Source of the DNA: Ricinus communis | Lineage: Eukaryota; Streptophyta; Magnoliopsida; Malpighiales; Euphorbiaceae | Reading direction: 5' to 3' | NCBI RefSeq assembly: GCF_019578655.1 | Contig: NC_063256.1 | Coordinates: forward strand, 8,804,001-8,868,000 | DNA: 64,000 nt | Part shown: piece by piece, positions 14,253 to 27,571 of the stretch | Numbering within the stretch: position 1 is the stretch's first letter | How the letters are laid out: each line of letters starts with the position of its first letter | The notes under the pieces: generated by a model | Told to the model about the DNA's origin: nothing | Seen by the model: only the letters and a program-made list of their open reading frames with translations | Databases searched by the model: none | Program-made: the position numbers and the translations under genes

Positions 14253-17200
14253 GGTGGTCTAGATTCACTCTTCCGGTGACTGGCACCTTATTAGTGCTCC
14301 TTGTCCGAATCAAACATCGACAATTTCACCTATTATTATTCTTTCCTTTATCGCATTGTTAGTTTCATATTCCAAATCAATAATTTTTTGGAGTAAAAGG
14401 AAAAGGGAAAGTAAAAAATTCTCTACAAATTTTCTATGGAAAAAAGTCTTACAATCCCATTACGGCCAAAGGAAAAAAGAAATTTACCAATTTGATTCGT
14501 TTTTGTTTACGTCCAAAATTAGTTTTTGCTTAAGTTTAATTAATCCTATTAGTCCCCTTTCAAAATTGTGTTCATAATCTAATTTCTGATCCATATTTAA
14601 TTCCTCAACCCCCGAACTATAAATTAGTTGAATGGTCATTAGTGGTTACTGGAATGTGACAATCAAGAGATCACAAAAAATGAAAAGCGAGCATTTATAC
14701 ATTGTCAAAAAGTGAAACAGTAATAAAAATCTTTAATTTTCAGATTCTAAAATTTTTCTTTACTGTAATGTGTTTTTCAGCTTAATGTTCCCAGTTCAAT
14801 GCAACCTTTTAGCTTATTTTTAATATCTTTAGCTCGATCAATCAAGTTTTTCAATCACTGTTATTTTATTTTTTATTAATTAATGTTTAATTTGAATTTA
14901 ACATCCTTAATCAAAGTAAAGATAATAAGTTCGTTTAATTTCTACAAATTCCTTACAAGCTGAATATATCTTTTAAATTTAATAAAACTGCATCAATTTA
15001 GTTAAAACTTTTCTCTATATGCACAATTTTTTAATTTTGGAAATCAGTGAGTTGTAATTTTTATATTTATATATATTAATGTAGATATTTCATTTTCAGT
15101 ATATATTCAGTAATCACAATCACACGGGAAAGCGCTAGCAGCGGTCTCGATAATAAATTTTCTATTATTGAATTAAATGCTAAATAACTTCAATATTACT
15201 GTTCCTAAGAACTTGTTCTGGGAAATTTGGACTCTTCTGAAATTCCTTGCCCACAAATCTTGTCTATCTCTCTGTATTTATATTGAAAAGAATCTTTTTT
15301 TAAAGAAAAACAATGTTTGTCTTCACTTTAGGGAAAATTATATGGGATCATCAAAATGTGCTACACTTCAATTAACTAATCAGTTTCTGCTAGCCAGGTT
15401 TGGAACCAGAACAAAAATCTGGTCCTGTCTTTCCAAAAAGCTCCATTTTCAGAACCAACATACATAATATGAAATGGCTAATAGCTAACCAAGTCAATGG
15501 TGCATTTTGCGGAAACTCAACTTCCACCCACCAGCAATCGCTTTCGGAACCTATACATATTGTTTTTGTCAAAGATTTATAGGGCACCTAGATATATACG
15601 TTCTAATGGCGCCATTAGTCAGACCTCATGGGCTGAATATTGATGAGTATTCACGTCAAAATGGAAGCTTCTTGGACTAAATTTTTTTGGGTCTAACTCT
15701 CTATAAGAAGCATCTCAGTTCATAAAATAAGGAAAATTAGCTGCAGTTGCAAACACCATTTATATACAGTGCCAGCTAGCAATTTCCACTCACTCCATAA
15801 AGTATGAACTTCCAGGTACTTGTAAAGCTTTTCTAGAGAGGCACTACACAAGAAATTGAAGCTCGATTACCCCCTCTGCCAATTGGCTGCAGACACCATT
15901 ATTATTCCAATGACAACAACATCACACTGGTGAAATAAAATATGAAGAAGATACGAAATTGGAAGAAGATATGCTGCAACCAGACCTTTTTAAATTGGAA
16001 GAGCTGAGAAAGGGAAGAACTTTAGTTCGTGTCGTTAAACTGCAGACAAAGTAAAGTAACAGAAAAGAATCCAACTGAGTAAAGAAAGTTATATCAACGC
16101 TTGATGAATATTATCCCTTGCCGTACAAGCAAGGGAATTAGGTTTTGAAAAGGACACTCAATTTCGCCAAAAACGACCACTTTCAAGTACCATCACGAAG
16201 TGCCAGTATCAATCTATTGTTGCATTCCATTTGATGGAAATTAACACAAAAGCTCACATGCAAGGGGTTAAGACCCTTTTTCTTTAATGCTAGAAACTTT
16301 CGAGAAGTGTATATAACGAACAAGTTTTCTCATGCGAAGAAGACAAGTGGCTCCTCTGAAAAAACTGAATTCAATAATAAGGAATTTCAAATATCGTCTT
16401 CATATCCTGAAGGCCAAATACATTAATGGGCACCTCATCTTGCAACAGAAAATTTAGGATTTCTAGAGAAATTTTAGGCACTTTCATTTTGAATTTCAAA
16501 TATTTATGGCTGACACCAGAATACAAATGCTAATTTATTTAGATATTATTTTATAAAATCATAAATCCCCTAGTTCTATATAAGAAAAATCACGTATAAT
16601 GCACGATAATTTATTGGAGGAAAACAAAACATAAATTAGTCTTACCATTATAGTAGCTAACTCTACAAACAAATATATCCATCGTAACAAAGAAGAAAAA
16701 GCTTATTTGCATTACTTTTCCGTTGAATTCCCAACCTAATCCCAATTCATGGCAAAACAGTAATAAGAGTTGCTGGCTATAGATTCTTATGAGACAAAAC
16801 GGCTTAATTTACCAAAATAATGATAATAACAAATTATGTTTATTAAAGTTTAATAGTAAATCAACTTTATATAATTAAAAGTAAAAAAATTAATTAATTC
16901 TAAAACAATGCATTTATTTTATATATAAGAAAATATACTACATAATAAACACACCAGTTTAAAACTTAAAATAAAATAGTTAACAAAATTAACTATTTAT
17001 GATGAAAATTTAAATTTGATCATAAAAATATATGGTTTTACTTCACAATTCTAAGTAGATAAACTCTTAAAAAGGTTAGAGAATCAAAGTAATAATTTAT
17101 AAAAAATATACAAAAAAAGAAAAGAGGGGTCAAATGTAAAAAAAATTCAAAGGTATCAAAACTTTTTTTTACAAAGGGTATAAAGGTCAAACAAAATATA

Positions 17201-17523
17201 AAAAAATCCACTGCCACGTGTCAGTTTTTCTAACAAAGTCAACATGTACGTACAGTTCGTCCATACCAGCAGTGAGGGATTCAAACCTTATATTATATTA
17301 CATTCCTCGCAGTTTTTATAACGTCAAAAAAAAAAAAAAAAAAAAAAGAAAAAGAAATTTGGTATTGCTGTCCGTCAAGCCACCACAAGAATACAAAGAA
17401 GTGCTGTGTATTTCTATAGAAGATTATGTCAAAACTCTAAAACAGTGTTGCCTCACTTGTTCCACGCCATCTTAGTTAAGCAAACATAATCATGTATTTG
17501 GTTCTGCTTCCAGATCAGGTAAC

Positions 17524-19865
17524 TCACACTACACTGAATGCAGACTGTATCTTGGATGAGAAATGTGATGCAATAGTCTGGGAGGCAAATGCTTGAATCT
17601 GCTTCTTAGCATCTGAATATGGACAAAAGCACTATTCACTACCGGAAGAGCATAGATAATCTTACAAGAGGAAACATAAAACATATCAAGCTTTTAATAA
17701 CTGTCACCTTACACGTATGCCAAGTGAACTACATGAGGGTAATAACAGATACATGTATACCAAGTGAACTCCACCTGTACTACTATACAAGCATTTACCA
17801 TGGAAATTACAATGGAAAGCTGAAATGTTCTCAGAGTAACTTTCTTTGCTTCAGTGATTAAACGGGAAAAGACCTTAAATACCAGATAATCAGATAAAAA
17901 GAAGAAGAAGGTTAAAAAAATAGCAAGCTTAACCATTATCTAGCCAGATGCGCCCAAGAAGGGTTGGGGTTCCAAAACCTAGGTCAAGCCCTAGCCCAGT
18001 CCAAATGTTCAGGCTCAGGATTTGATAAGTGCAGAAAATAAAATTGTGTAGATGTTCATTTTTCATTATGCAATAGATCAGTTCCAGACTTTGCAAAAGT
18101 GGAAATCCTGCAACCCAGCTTGAGTATTAATTGGAATGAGGTTAGGGGGCTCAGAGGGAAAACAAATCAAAGTTAAAGCTCAGTATTCTTGATTGTATGA
18201 GAACTATAAAAGAAGTACTAAAAGCACAAAAAATCTATGATCATTTGCACATGGATAGATGCAGTACAGCTAAGGATATCATTCTTTTAGTGATGCTTTA
18301 AACTATATATAAATAATGCGAAGTGAAAGTCTGAAACCCCAATGGCAAAGACAAAAGAGAGATAGGCAATACTTAAGTTTCCTGATTACTATCCTTCTCT
18401 GCTCCAGTTTAATATTATCCTTTTTTACTTGTGTAAAATCATGTATGTCTACATAAATTCTCAGCAGTTGGTCCACTTCCCAGAATATACTGTTATACGT
18501 ACCATATGTAGCCAGCAAGTCTGTTCTGGCAAATGACTCAAAGTGGCATTAAAGACTCCAGAAAAAGCAGTATTTCAAACCATAATTTTAAGTCCTAGCC
18601 CAAGCAAACACATTGAAACATGGTATGCCGACATGAGAGAATAATCAACAAAGAGGAAATAACCACACTTTAAGCCATTCAAAACAGTTTTTCAGCATGG
18701 CATTAGAATAGTAATAATAACAATAATAATATTGAAAGTTGCATGTGATAAAGTTCCAAACCTTTGCGGCATTTGGTGAATCCAATTATATTCGCAATAC
18801 CGAGACTCAAACAAACTCCTATTACCAGGACATAATCAAACTCGAACCTTACGAGTGAAAATATTCCAAGGACAATCCAAGCAGCTGCCTGCAGCAAAAC
18901 ATTAGCGAAGCACCTTCATTAAGTTTTTCTTTTTTCTTTTGCAAAATTCACAGCTTAGCACATTACTGCAATGGAAACTCATGTCGCAAAAAGTATATTA
19001 GTGATTAGTGATAACTACATGAAACAGTCAACACAATTTCTACTCACATTAAGGTATAGTGTCCACCAAAATAACCATGAATCCTTCTTGTTCATACGAG
19101 CCAATGACTGCACAAACAATAAGGGAAGTTGCACAAGTTAAAAACATGAGATGCTTAAAATTGTATGCAAACTAAGGAAAACTAATCATCAACATATAAT
19201 ATCGAACCTGTTGATCAAGACATTCAAACTTCCAGACACTCTCGCCCTGGTCATCAATTTCATTCCACCACCTAAGTCCTACCAAAATCCTGCCACTCAC
19301 ATTCTTCACTACCCAAAAATCTAGGGCAGCGAGAATAACAGTCACCACAAATATGATAACAAAACTATCAACAAAGAGCGCTGAGAGTATGTAAAATGCC
19401 AGAGCTGCAGCCTGCCAAAAATTATCACATCGACCCTTAAAAATGTGGAGCTGATTCTTGAAAATTCAAATAATAATCACAACAAAAGTATTAAGACATG
19501 TTTTAGTACCTTGAAAATGACATGGAAAAAGCATGTCCTTGGATTGGCGTAGTTTTGCCCTACTGGCTGCATAAACAAACAAACACATATACAGAAAATC
19601 AGTTCTTAAAACCAGTTCTTAACAAATCAATATTGTTAACTTGTATTTATAAAATTTGTTATTGATTGACCTATGATATAAAAATCAATCAGAGCTAAGC
19701 TAAAAACTGCTAACTTTTAATCAGAGATCTTTTTCTGGAAATGTAAAATTAAAAAACAAAAAAAAAAACCCATTGATTAGGAGCTGATTTTGAAGCAAAA
19801 AGAAAAAAACAGAGATTTTTATAGATCTGAAGAGAAAAGTATGATTTTACCTGATTGAAATCCAT
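17524..19865 (-). CDS. ECHIDNA, TVP23-family trans-Golgi network membrane protein
   Basis: Integral membrane protein of the trans-Golgi network; in Arabidopsis ECHIDNA works with YIP4 proteins in secretion of cell-wall material and auxin carriers needed for cell elongation. Six exons on the minus strand: 19865-19851, 19566-19510, 19411-19208, 19107-19048, 18888-18762 and 17612-17524, 183 residues, matching the family length of about 185. Exon 1 codes for only MDFNQ. Conserved blocks include NYANPRTCFFHV, a hydrophobic pair at about residues 25-57, LDFWVVKNVSGRILVGLRWW, ESVWKFECLD, KKDSWLFWWTLYLN and a further hydrophobic pair ending IIGFTKC. The tail is FASQTIASHFSSKIQSAFSVV, near-identical in character to ECHIDNA. 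Four membrane segments are expected. The last intron is long (about 1.15 kb). The next gene, GolS, is divergent and 3.7 kb away. Confidence 0.95.
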
Positions 19866-20882
19866 TGGGATGTTATTATATATAGAAGGAATTCACTTCT
19901 TTGTTTTTTTTTTTTTTTTTTTAAACTTGGAATTCACTTCTTTTAATTAGATCTTTGTGGAGTTAAGACATCGTTTGAGATTTTGTTTATTCAGTAGGAG
20001 CATCGCTGACTGTTTGGCCGATTACCGGTAAAACGAAGCAATGTGAAATATAATTAATTAAATAAAACAAGATTGTCCATTGGGCTTTACGTATACGGAC
20101 GTCTAAGGTTTTTATTTTTCGGCTCTCTTAGGCCTGATAATGATTTCTATGGATGGAATTTCTTCATCCCATTTTGGGCTGTAAGCCCAGAGAGTTTTTA
20201 AAATATTTTTTTATTTTTCCAACAAACACTACTTCATGGTAAGAGTGATGCTCCATCTTTTGCAGGATAATTTCCCATGTTTTAAGGCTGTGGGACTTAC
20301 TGTAGTCCACTTGCAAAAGATATCCACTCACAATTAACATATAATCATAACTCATAAACTATTTTATGGATTTTTTTTTAATAATAGGAAATCTAAAATC
20401 GCAGATTACATGACACATAAATTATCTCTTTACAGTCGTTATAAAACTAAAAAAATTTAGTCATTTATTTATATATTGTACAACCGTTATTATCATATTT
20501 CAATTATAAAATCAAGTTTGTAAATCTAATTGCCTCTTCATTTTATTTTCTTTAATTAATTTTTTATCAAATATGTTATTATTATCCACCGATTTTCCTA
20601 TAGATTGATAACAATTCTTTTATTTTATACTATTTTATTTTGGTAAATAAATAAAGCTTTCTTTGTTATTATTAAAGTTTTTTAATTTATTGGCATAATT
20701 TTTGAATTCTCTATCTGAAGCTTTTGATTGAATCCTTTATGGCATTCAAATATTTTTTGTATAGATATATTCATAGAATATGGCAGAACTGAATAATAAT
20801 AATAATAATAATGATATTATTTTGTTAATATTTTATAATTAAATTTATTTAAAAATTAAAGAATCAAATTGTGATTGTAGGA

Positions 20883-21086
20883 TATTTTCCTTAATCAAGC
20901 TGTATTTTTATTTTTGGCTGACCAGAAGATTCCTACGGGGACTATAATGGTTTTAGTAATGTAATTGAAAATATATAAGTAATAAACTTTTATTATTTAA
21001 GTGATATTTTTATTTATATTTCTTAATTATAGTGTATTTTCCTTAATCAAGGTGTATTTTATTTTTGGCTGACCAGAATATTCCTA
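20883..21086. repeat. Pair of near-identical ~53-bp direct repeats
   Basis: Copies at 20883-20935 and 21035-21086 share the order TATTTTCCTTAATCAAG, then TTTTTGGCTGACCAGAA, then ATTCCTA, with only a few differences, spaced 152 bp apart. The spacer is AT-rich. This could be a local tandem duplication of about 150 bp that has diverged in its AT-rich half, or repeats of a small mobile element. Confidence 0.75.
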
Positions 21087-22892
21087 ATTCCTATAAAATA
21101 AATATTACTTTAAATGACTTTTAATATTTTAAATAATGTAATTTTTAAAAAATATTAAGATTGTACTAGAATTAGATTATGTTAAAAATTAAAATAATTA
21201 AAGAATACTAATAAATTATTTTTATATAAATAATAAAATTGATTTTTATATAAAATTTAGAGAAACAGATTTTAGTATAATAAATAAACTATAAGAAACA
21301 ATTTTATGTTTTACAACGAAAATTGGAAGCAAATAGCATAAAATAAAATCTAATTAAAAGTTATTTAATGAGAATTTTGATAGAATAAGTTTTAAGTATA
21401 AAATTATAAAATAAAAGAATAAAAAATAAAATCTCTAAATATTAGGGAATAATTAATATATATGAAAAAAAATATAAGGTAAATAGTAATACCTCATATA
21501 ATTTATATTAAGTATAATAAATCAAAATTCAAAAAAGCAAAAGGAAATGGAAATTCAAAGATGATAATGAGGGAACCACAATGCTATACACATGTAGAGT
21601 TCTAGGCCAAGTTTTAAATTAAATAACAAAGAAATACACATTGATACGCAGTCTAGGCAGTGACATGGCAAAGATGGGAGAGATGTGATGCAATGGAACC
21701 CTTCAGAATCACATGACTTGTGCAATTGTCCCCACATCTACGCCTCATACTCATACATACGCAATTCTTGATCCATGAAGAGGGTTCCACTCTCTTTTAC
21801 TACAACTTCGGGGACTATATTTAGAATTCCAGCTGAGAGTAGAAGTAAAATTAACGAGTCCAAGTTTACTGGAATTCTCTTCTAAATAAATACATATATA
21901 TTCTTATTATTTATTGCAAATGTGATAATTAATTAGCTGTTAACAACAATTATTAAATTAAAATCTAATTTAAATTAAGAAGTATCTTATAAAATATTAA
22001 TTTTTACCTCAAAATATTAAAAGACAAACAGAGTATAGAAGTATAAAAATATAAAACCATGTAGAGTCAATAAATAATTTTAGTAATATTTGACAATAAA
22101 TTATTAACGGAGTAAATCACAATATAGTAATTTGTCATAAAACAAACCAATGAATTGCTTTTGTCATTCATGGTTATTTTTGTATTTTTTGTTAAATTAA
22201 ATTTTATACATGAATTATCAATAAATTAAAAACAGAATCACAGAACTGCCACTAACAACAGTAGCAACGTAAGCTTTTTTGATTTTTCATTCAGTAATAA
22301 TAAAAAGGTCAGTGAAGCGCATTGTATAGGGAGAAAATATTAGGAGTAGGGAATGGAGATTCCTCTACAAGCAAATTCAGTGGCGGATATAAAATTATAT
22401 ATTTTTAAATATATATAACAGAAAAGTGTTTATATGACTTAAAAAGAGATTATAAAATTTCAAATTTTATAATTCATATATTATCTTTTAAATTTAATTT
22501 TTATTAAATTGATGAGTCGGCAATTGTATATTTTAAGTAAATCCGACACATTAAACTACTTAAATAGCTCACGCTCATATTAACATTGAATAATTTTAAA
22601 TAATTTATCTCAAATATGTAAGCAATCGATTCATTTATACTAATAGAGTGATGTATGGTATTTTTTCGATAATATATATGATAAAAGTAAAATAGAGTAT
22701 GTATTAAAAATTCAGAAGCAGGATGGAGAAGTGGTTGCATTACCCGTGAACCCACGTGGATTCACCATTGCTGATGCAATCATCTTTAGGAATTTGTCTG
22801 TTTCTTTATGTTGTCCTTATTTCTAGGACAACGCCGTTAAAAGAGCTTGTTTGTGTCATAGGCGACTGATTTCTTTACCCATGAATCATCTC

Positions 22893-22910
22893 TTCCCGAA
22901 GGTTATAGAA
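22893..22910 (+). promoter_or_regulatory. Candidate heat-shock element upstream of galactinol synthase
   Basis: Alternating inverted triplets TTC-nn-GAA-nn-TTA-nn-GAA, i.e. four HSE units with one mismatch, about 470 bp upstream of the GolS TATA-like box. Galactinol synthase genes in Arabidopsis are known targets of class A heat-shock factors, so the site is plausible. Function is inferred. Confidence 0.5.
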
Positions 22911-23308
22911 CAATACCAATGATCCTTCCTTTCTCTTTCATGAACGTTTTATGGTACTAACCAAACTGGATCAATAAATACATGAACAAAGTTACTAAAA
23001 TAGGACTAGGGATTTCGAAAATTCTTGGTAATTCTGCTAAGATACGAAAAGGTTGGCCATTATTTTCATGCATTAATTAACAAAATAAATCTTCGTAAAT
23101 TACTTGTTTTCTAATTTTTATCCAACCGTCCAAATAAAGCATTGCTGACTGCTTAGCTAATTTATTATCACCTGCACGGAGGCGCACAGGATTACTACCC
23201 CATTTCTAAAGAAAGCCATTGTTCTAGTGTCTTCCATTTAACTAATGTAGGCCTATATCCAGATCCTTCCTGGAACCGCCAGCTCCACCGTCGGATCTTT
23301 CCATATGG

Positions 23309-23316
23309 ACACGTGT
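23309..23316 (+). promoter_or_regulatory. ACGT-core (ABRE/G-box-like) element in the GolS promoter
   Basis: ACACGTGT, a palindromic ACGT-core site of the type bound by bZIP factors in ABA-responsive promoters, about 60 bp upstream of the TATA-like box. A second palindromic G-box, CCACGTGG, lies at 22752-22759. Confidence 0.5.
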
Positions 23317-23376
23317 AAGGCACTCGCACCCATAGCACCGGATCATTTTCTTCTAATTTCACTTGCGTTTCACTCT

Positions 23377-23384
23377 TATTTAAA
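23377..23384 (+). promoter_or_regulatory. TATA-like box of galactinol synthase
   Basis: TATTTAAA about 155 bp before the start codon. It is followed by a CT-rich leader (about 23437-23457) typical of plant 5' UTRs. Confidence 0.5.
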
Positions 23385-23532
23385 TCCCGCCATCCCCAAC
23401 TCTCGCAACTAGCCCAAGAAAACAACAGTCAGTACAGCTCTCTCTTTCTCTCTCTAGCTGTATCTCACCAGCTTTCTCTTCAGTTCTCCTAAGTCTCACC
23501 GCTATCATTCACTCGCCTTTCTCGTCCTGATC

Positions 23533-25052
23533 ATGGCTCCTGAGCTTGTTCATGCTGCACTAAAACCCGCCAGTTTCACCAAACCTCCCACTTTGCCCAG
23601 CCGGGCTTATGTTACTTTCTTGGCTGGCAATGGAGATTACATTAAAGGCGTTGTTGGGTTGGCTAAAGGTTTAAGAAAAGTCAAAACTGCTTACCCATTA
23701 GTGGTGGCAGTCTTACCTGATGTCCCCGAGGAGCATAGGAAGATTCTCGAGTCACAAGGCTGTATAGTCCGAGAGATCGAACCCGTTTACCCACCCGAAA
23801 ACCAGACCCAGTTTGCCATGGCATATTATGTAATTAATTACTCTAAGCTCCGTATATGGGAGGTACGTACTTACGTTATCTCTTGTTGTGCTACACGTGT
23901 TTTATTAGTTCCTTCTGTTATCGTCAGACGTGTTAATCTAGCGTGACTGAGTTTTACTTGCATTCCTCAGTTTCAGCGCCTTCCAATTCTAATGGTAGAA
24001 ATACCCCTGCTTGTTTGTATCTCATTATTGATCTTTACTGAGGGTATTTTTGTCAGTCTATGATCATTTTTCGTGTAGTAGTACTATGTCTTTCCCTTCT
24101 TTGATCATACAGTTTCGTTTTATTTTAGTGCTGTTTTAATACTTTGTTTAATCTGTCATGCAGTTTGTCGAGTACAGTAAGATGATATACTTAGACGGGG
24201 ACATCCAGGTTTTTGATAACATAGACCACCTTTTCGATTTGCCTGATGGACATTTCTACGCAGTAATGGATTGCTTCTGCGAAAAAACATGGAGCCACAC
24301 TCCACAATATAAGATCGGCTACTGCCAGCAGTGCCCCGACAGAGTCAAGTGGCCTGCCAAGTTAGGTCAGCCTCCATCTCTCTATTTCAATGCCGGAATG
24401 TTTGTGTTCGAGCCTAGCATCTCCACTTACCATGATCTTCTAAAGACCGTCCAGATCACACCTCCTACCCCCTTTGCGGAGCAGGTATATTTAGAATTTT
24501 CTTTCGGTATGATTTTAGTGGTTATTTTACGTTTTGTTTAAGAGGGACTGAGGTGATTAACAAAACGTTTGTCTGTATCAAATTTTGGCAATGGGCAGGA
24601 TTTCTTGAACATGTACCTTAGGGATATTTATAAGCCAATTCCTGTTGTTTATAATCTTGTTCTTGCAATGTTGTGGCGTCATCCGGAGAATGTTGAGCTT
24701 GACAAGGTGAAAGTTGTTCACTACTGCGCAGCGGTGGGTGCTTCTTACTATCAATTTATCCATGTTCAGTTTTGGGTTATATTAAGGTGGTTGCCATTAA
24801 CTTTTTGCTGGGCTGAAAAATAAACAGGGATCTAAGCCATGGAGATATACTGGCAAAGAAGAGAATATGGAGAGGGAGGACATAAAGATGGTGGTGAAGA
24901 AATGGTGGGACGTTTACAATGATGAATCACTTGACTATAAGAAACAGCCAGCGGCAGATGGTGATGCTGAGCCAATGAACTTGCAGCCATTCATCGCAGC
25001 TCTCTACGAGGCTGGTGCTGTTCAATATGTCACAGCACCATCAGCTGCTTGA
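23533..25052 (+). CDS. Galactinol synthase (GT8 family)
   Basis: Cytosolic enzyme transferring galactose from UDP-galactose to myo-inositol to give galactinol, the first committed step of raffinose-family oligosaccharide synthesis in stress tolerance, seeds and phloem loading. Four exons: 23533-23862, 24164-24484, 24599-24733 and 24828-25052, all in phase 0, 336 residues, the usual family length. Visible hallmarks are the N-terminal RAYVTFLAGNGDY block, LPDVPEEHRKIL, the metal-binding DGD at residues 121-123 within MIYLDGDIQVF, FNAGMFVFEPS, and HYCAAGSKPW with H258, G263 and K265. The C-terminal pentapeptide APSAA is a signature of plant galactinol synthases. The start is the only ATG before the conserved N-terminus. 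The promoter carries a candidate heat-shock element and ACGT boxes. Confidence 0.97.
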
Positions 25053-27571
25053 AGATGCAAGATGTCGATCAGTAGAAGAGGAAAAGCAACTAATTGTAGA
25101 TGTAGAAATGAGAGTCAAAAATTCCTTTTCCACATTGAAATGGGGTGATGATGATGGTCATATATCATGGAAGAGGAATAAGCTTTTGTTCCTCTCTTCG
25201 TTATTTTTTTTCCCTCTTTCTTGTTACTAAAGTATGCATGTCCTGCCATGCTAGAGAGCGAGTCATGGTCAAGGAAACAGAGGCGTGGATGTTGGGATGT
25301 ATATTCTGTTGTTAGCGTTTGTGTTAGAAAATGTATGTAATCTCATGGAGGAATGGTGAATTGCAAATATACTATTATTTGAAGAAAAATAATTGTTTTC
25401 TTCTCTTTTGCTCTTATAATATTATATATGTGCATCTTTCAGAAATTCGGATAGAACTAAAAATAAAATTACTAAATAAAATTATAATCTAATCGGATAT
25501 AAAATTATTAACAAATTATAAAATCAAAAATTATGTTTTAATCAAATTTACAGAAAATAATGTTATTCTAATAATTAGATCTAGATTGGTCTAATAACAA
25601 TAAGAAAATGTTCTGGATACCTCTCTTTCTCTAGAAACTTGTTAAGGTTATCTCTATTAACAAAAATATTAGCTTGTTTAAATTGCTTTTGAGTCCAAGG
25701 AAAGAAATGATGGTCTCTCCATTAGTTAAATACTTGGGACAATAAAGGCTGATCCGATTAATCTTTTACTCATGCTGTTAGCTGCCAGGCAGCCACCCAA
25801 TTAGACCCTCCTAAACTTTAAGAAGAAAGAGTTCAAACTAATTATTGTTTTACCAAACACTTGAATTAGGAGTACAAGAGGGAGAAAAAGAACAGGCTTA
25901 ATTGGTTTCTGTTGATTAGTTTAGTTTTCAATTGTTATTCTTTCAAGTGATAAATAAAACCCCAGTGTTCCTCCATTTGATTGATTTATTAAATTATTCT
26001 TTTTTTTTTTCTTATTTTCTAAAATAGTTTGTGGCAATCATGTAGACCAACTTTAATGTTAATGCTGACTGCATAGCAAATAAAGGTTCTAGTTATCTTG
26101 AATAGTTGTCAATCGTTGTACTAGAAATGACAAGTATTTCTCATCCTCGGATGTGTGTCGTGTAGCTGTTCCTTATTATTTTTGTTTCAATGCAAAGAAG
26201 AAATGGACTGCCTCATTTGAATTCTTCTGTATAATGTTAAACCAGAAATATAACAAAAAGCGGGGAGAAAAAGAAAGGAAAAGGAAAAAGATTTGCAATC
26301 ACCTCAATCAAAAAAGAGCTATCAATTTTCCTACCTTAGATTTTATATAGTGTCACTTCCTTGAAACATATTTGACATACCCATCTCATGATTAATATTT
26401 AATTAATTTTTATTTTATTTTAATAAAAAATCAATAAATATTTAAAAATATACAGATAACATTATTTTATTACTCATAGTGATGTATCTGAAATGCTCTA
26501 AATTACTAGATAAAAAAAAAAAAAAATACACAGATGAAATTATAGTATTCTTCCTCTCATTACGACCTATCTCTTTAACCATCAACCAAAAGCAAATGCC
26601 AATCGGTCCTTACTCGTATGCAAGAAACTTCAGGCAAAATCTCAAGATTCCTTTCTCAGTTATCACCATTCCTTAAAGAAAATAGGACGTTTGGATCTAG
26701 TAATAATATTTACGGGAAGATTGGAGCAGTAGGTCTGCATGCTGTATCTGGTAACAACGGATAAATTATCAGAAATTGCTCTGATGAGTAACCTTGTTTA
26801 GGGTTAAGAGTAGTGTGTTGTATATAAAATAATAGCATAGGAATTATAACTGTGATATTTGGGTCTCGATGGAGGGCAGAGATCATGTTCAAAATATTTC
26901 ACCATAACTAATCTTTTCCCAGTATAACATAATCCGTTCTACAAATTCTTGTTAATCATATTAAAACCCATATCGATTAACCAACGGCTTAGATTAAATC
27001 TATTTATATTAAAGAAGAAAAAGGAAAGGTTCTTTGTAAAATTCAGGGACTGATTTACCAACTTGCAGTATAATGCACCAAATAAATAAATTAATGGCAA
27101 AAGATTTGAGTATTTTATAATGAGACATAAATCTCAAGCAGTAAATATAATCTTTATTCGCATTCATCTAAAATAGACAAATAATTTCAATTTTTGTTTT
27201 AAAAATGGTTTCAATTTATAACAAATTTGTGAAAAATACTTTTGATTCAGGCAGTTGATTGACCTGCGTCGCATAGTATATTACATAGATAGAAAGAATG
27301 ACCAACAATGAATTTTGTTTGATTTTTGGCAGCAATTTTCAGGCATAGATTTAATGATAAAATAGAGGATAAGGTAATGATCAATTAGAATACATCCAAT
27401 ATCAATAGAATCTGCTGTATTCATCCGAATTCTTCTGAAAAATTTCCCCAGAAAAAGTAATGATCTTTACTTGCTAAGTTCTTGATTTTCTTACCTTAAA
27501 ACTAATTAACACACAGCACAGCTTCATCTATATATTTAACATGATTGACATGTCACTAAGGTGAAAAAGAA
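25053..27571. other. GolS 3' UTR and intergenic DNA
   Basis: The first 300 bases or so are the GolS 3' UTR. The remainder is AT-rich with A/T-runs and no recognisable gene; open frames at 26153-26350 and 26479-26676 are lysine-rich low-complexity translations. A TATATATT box at about 27529-27536 belongs to the next gene. Confidence 0.5.

Larger units (their letters stand above)
9874..17523. other. Intergenic region, no supported gene
   Basis: About 7.6 kb between the MYB promoter and the 3' end of ECHIDNA. Open frames are short, isolated and without recognisable domains. It holds TA microsatellites at 13148-13179 and 14233-14252 and a 22-base A-run at 17326-17347. The stretches at about 14000-14215 and 15330-16440 are less AT-rich than their surroundings and could be gene relics or non-coding transcripts, but I cannot name them. 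Confidence 0.45.
19866..23532. other. Intergenic region between ECHIDNA and galactinol synthase
   Basis: The left edge is the ECHIDNA promoter/5' flank with a long T-run (about 19903-19922). The middle is very AT-rich and contains a pair of roughly 53-bp direct repeats (20883-20935 and 21035-21086). The right 700 bp is the GolS promoter. No supported gene. Confidence 0.5.
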
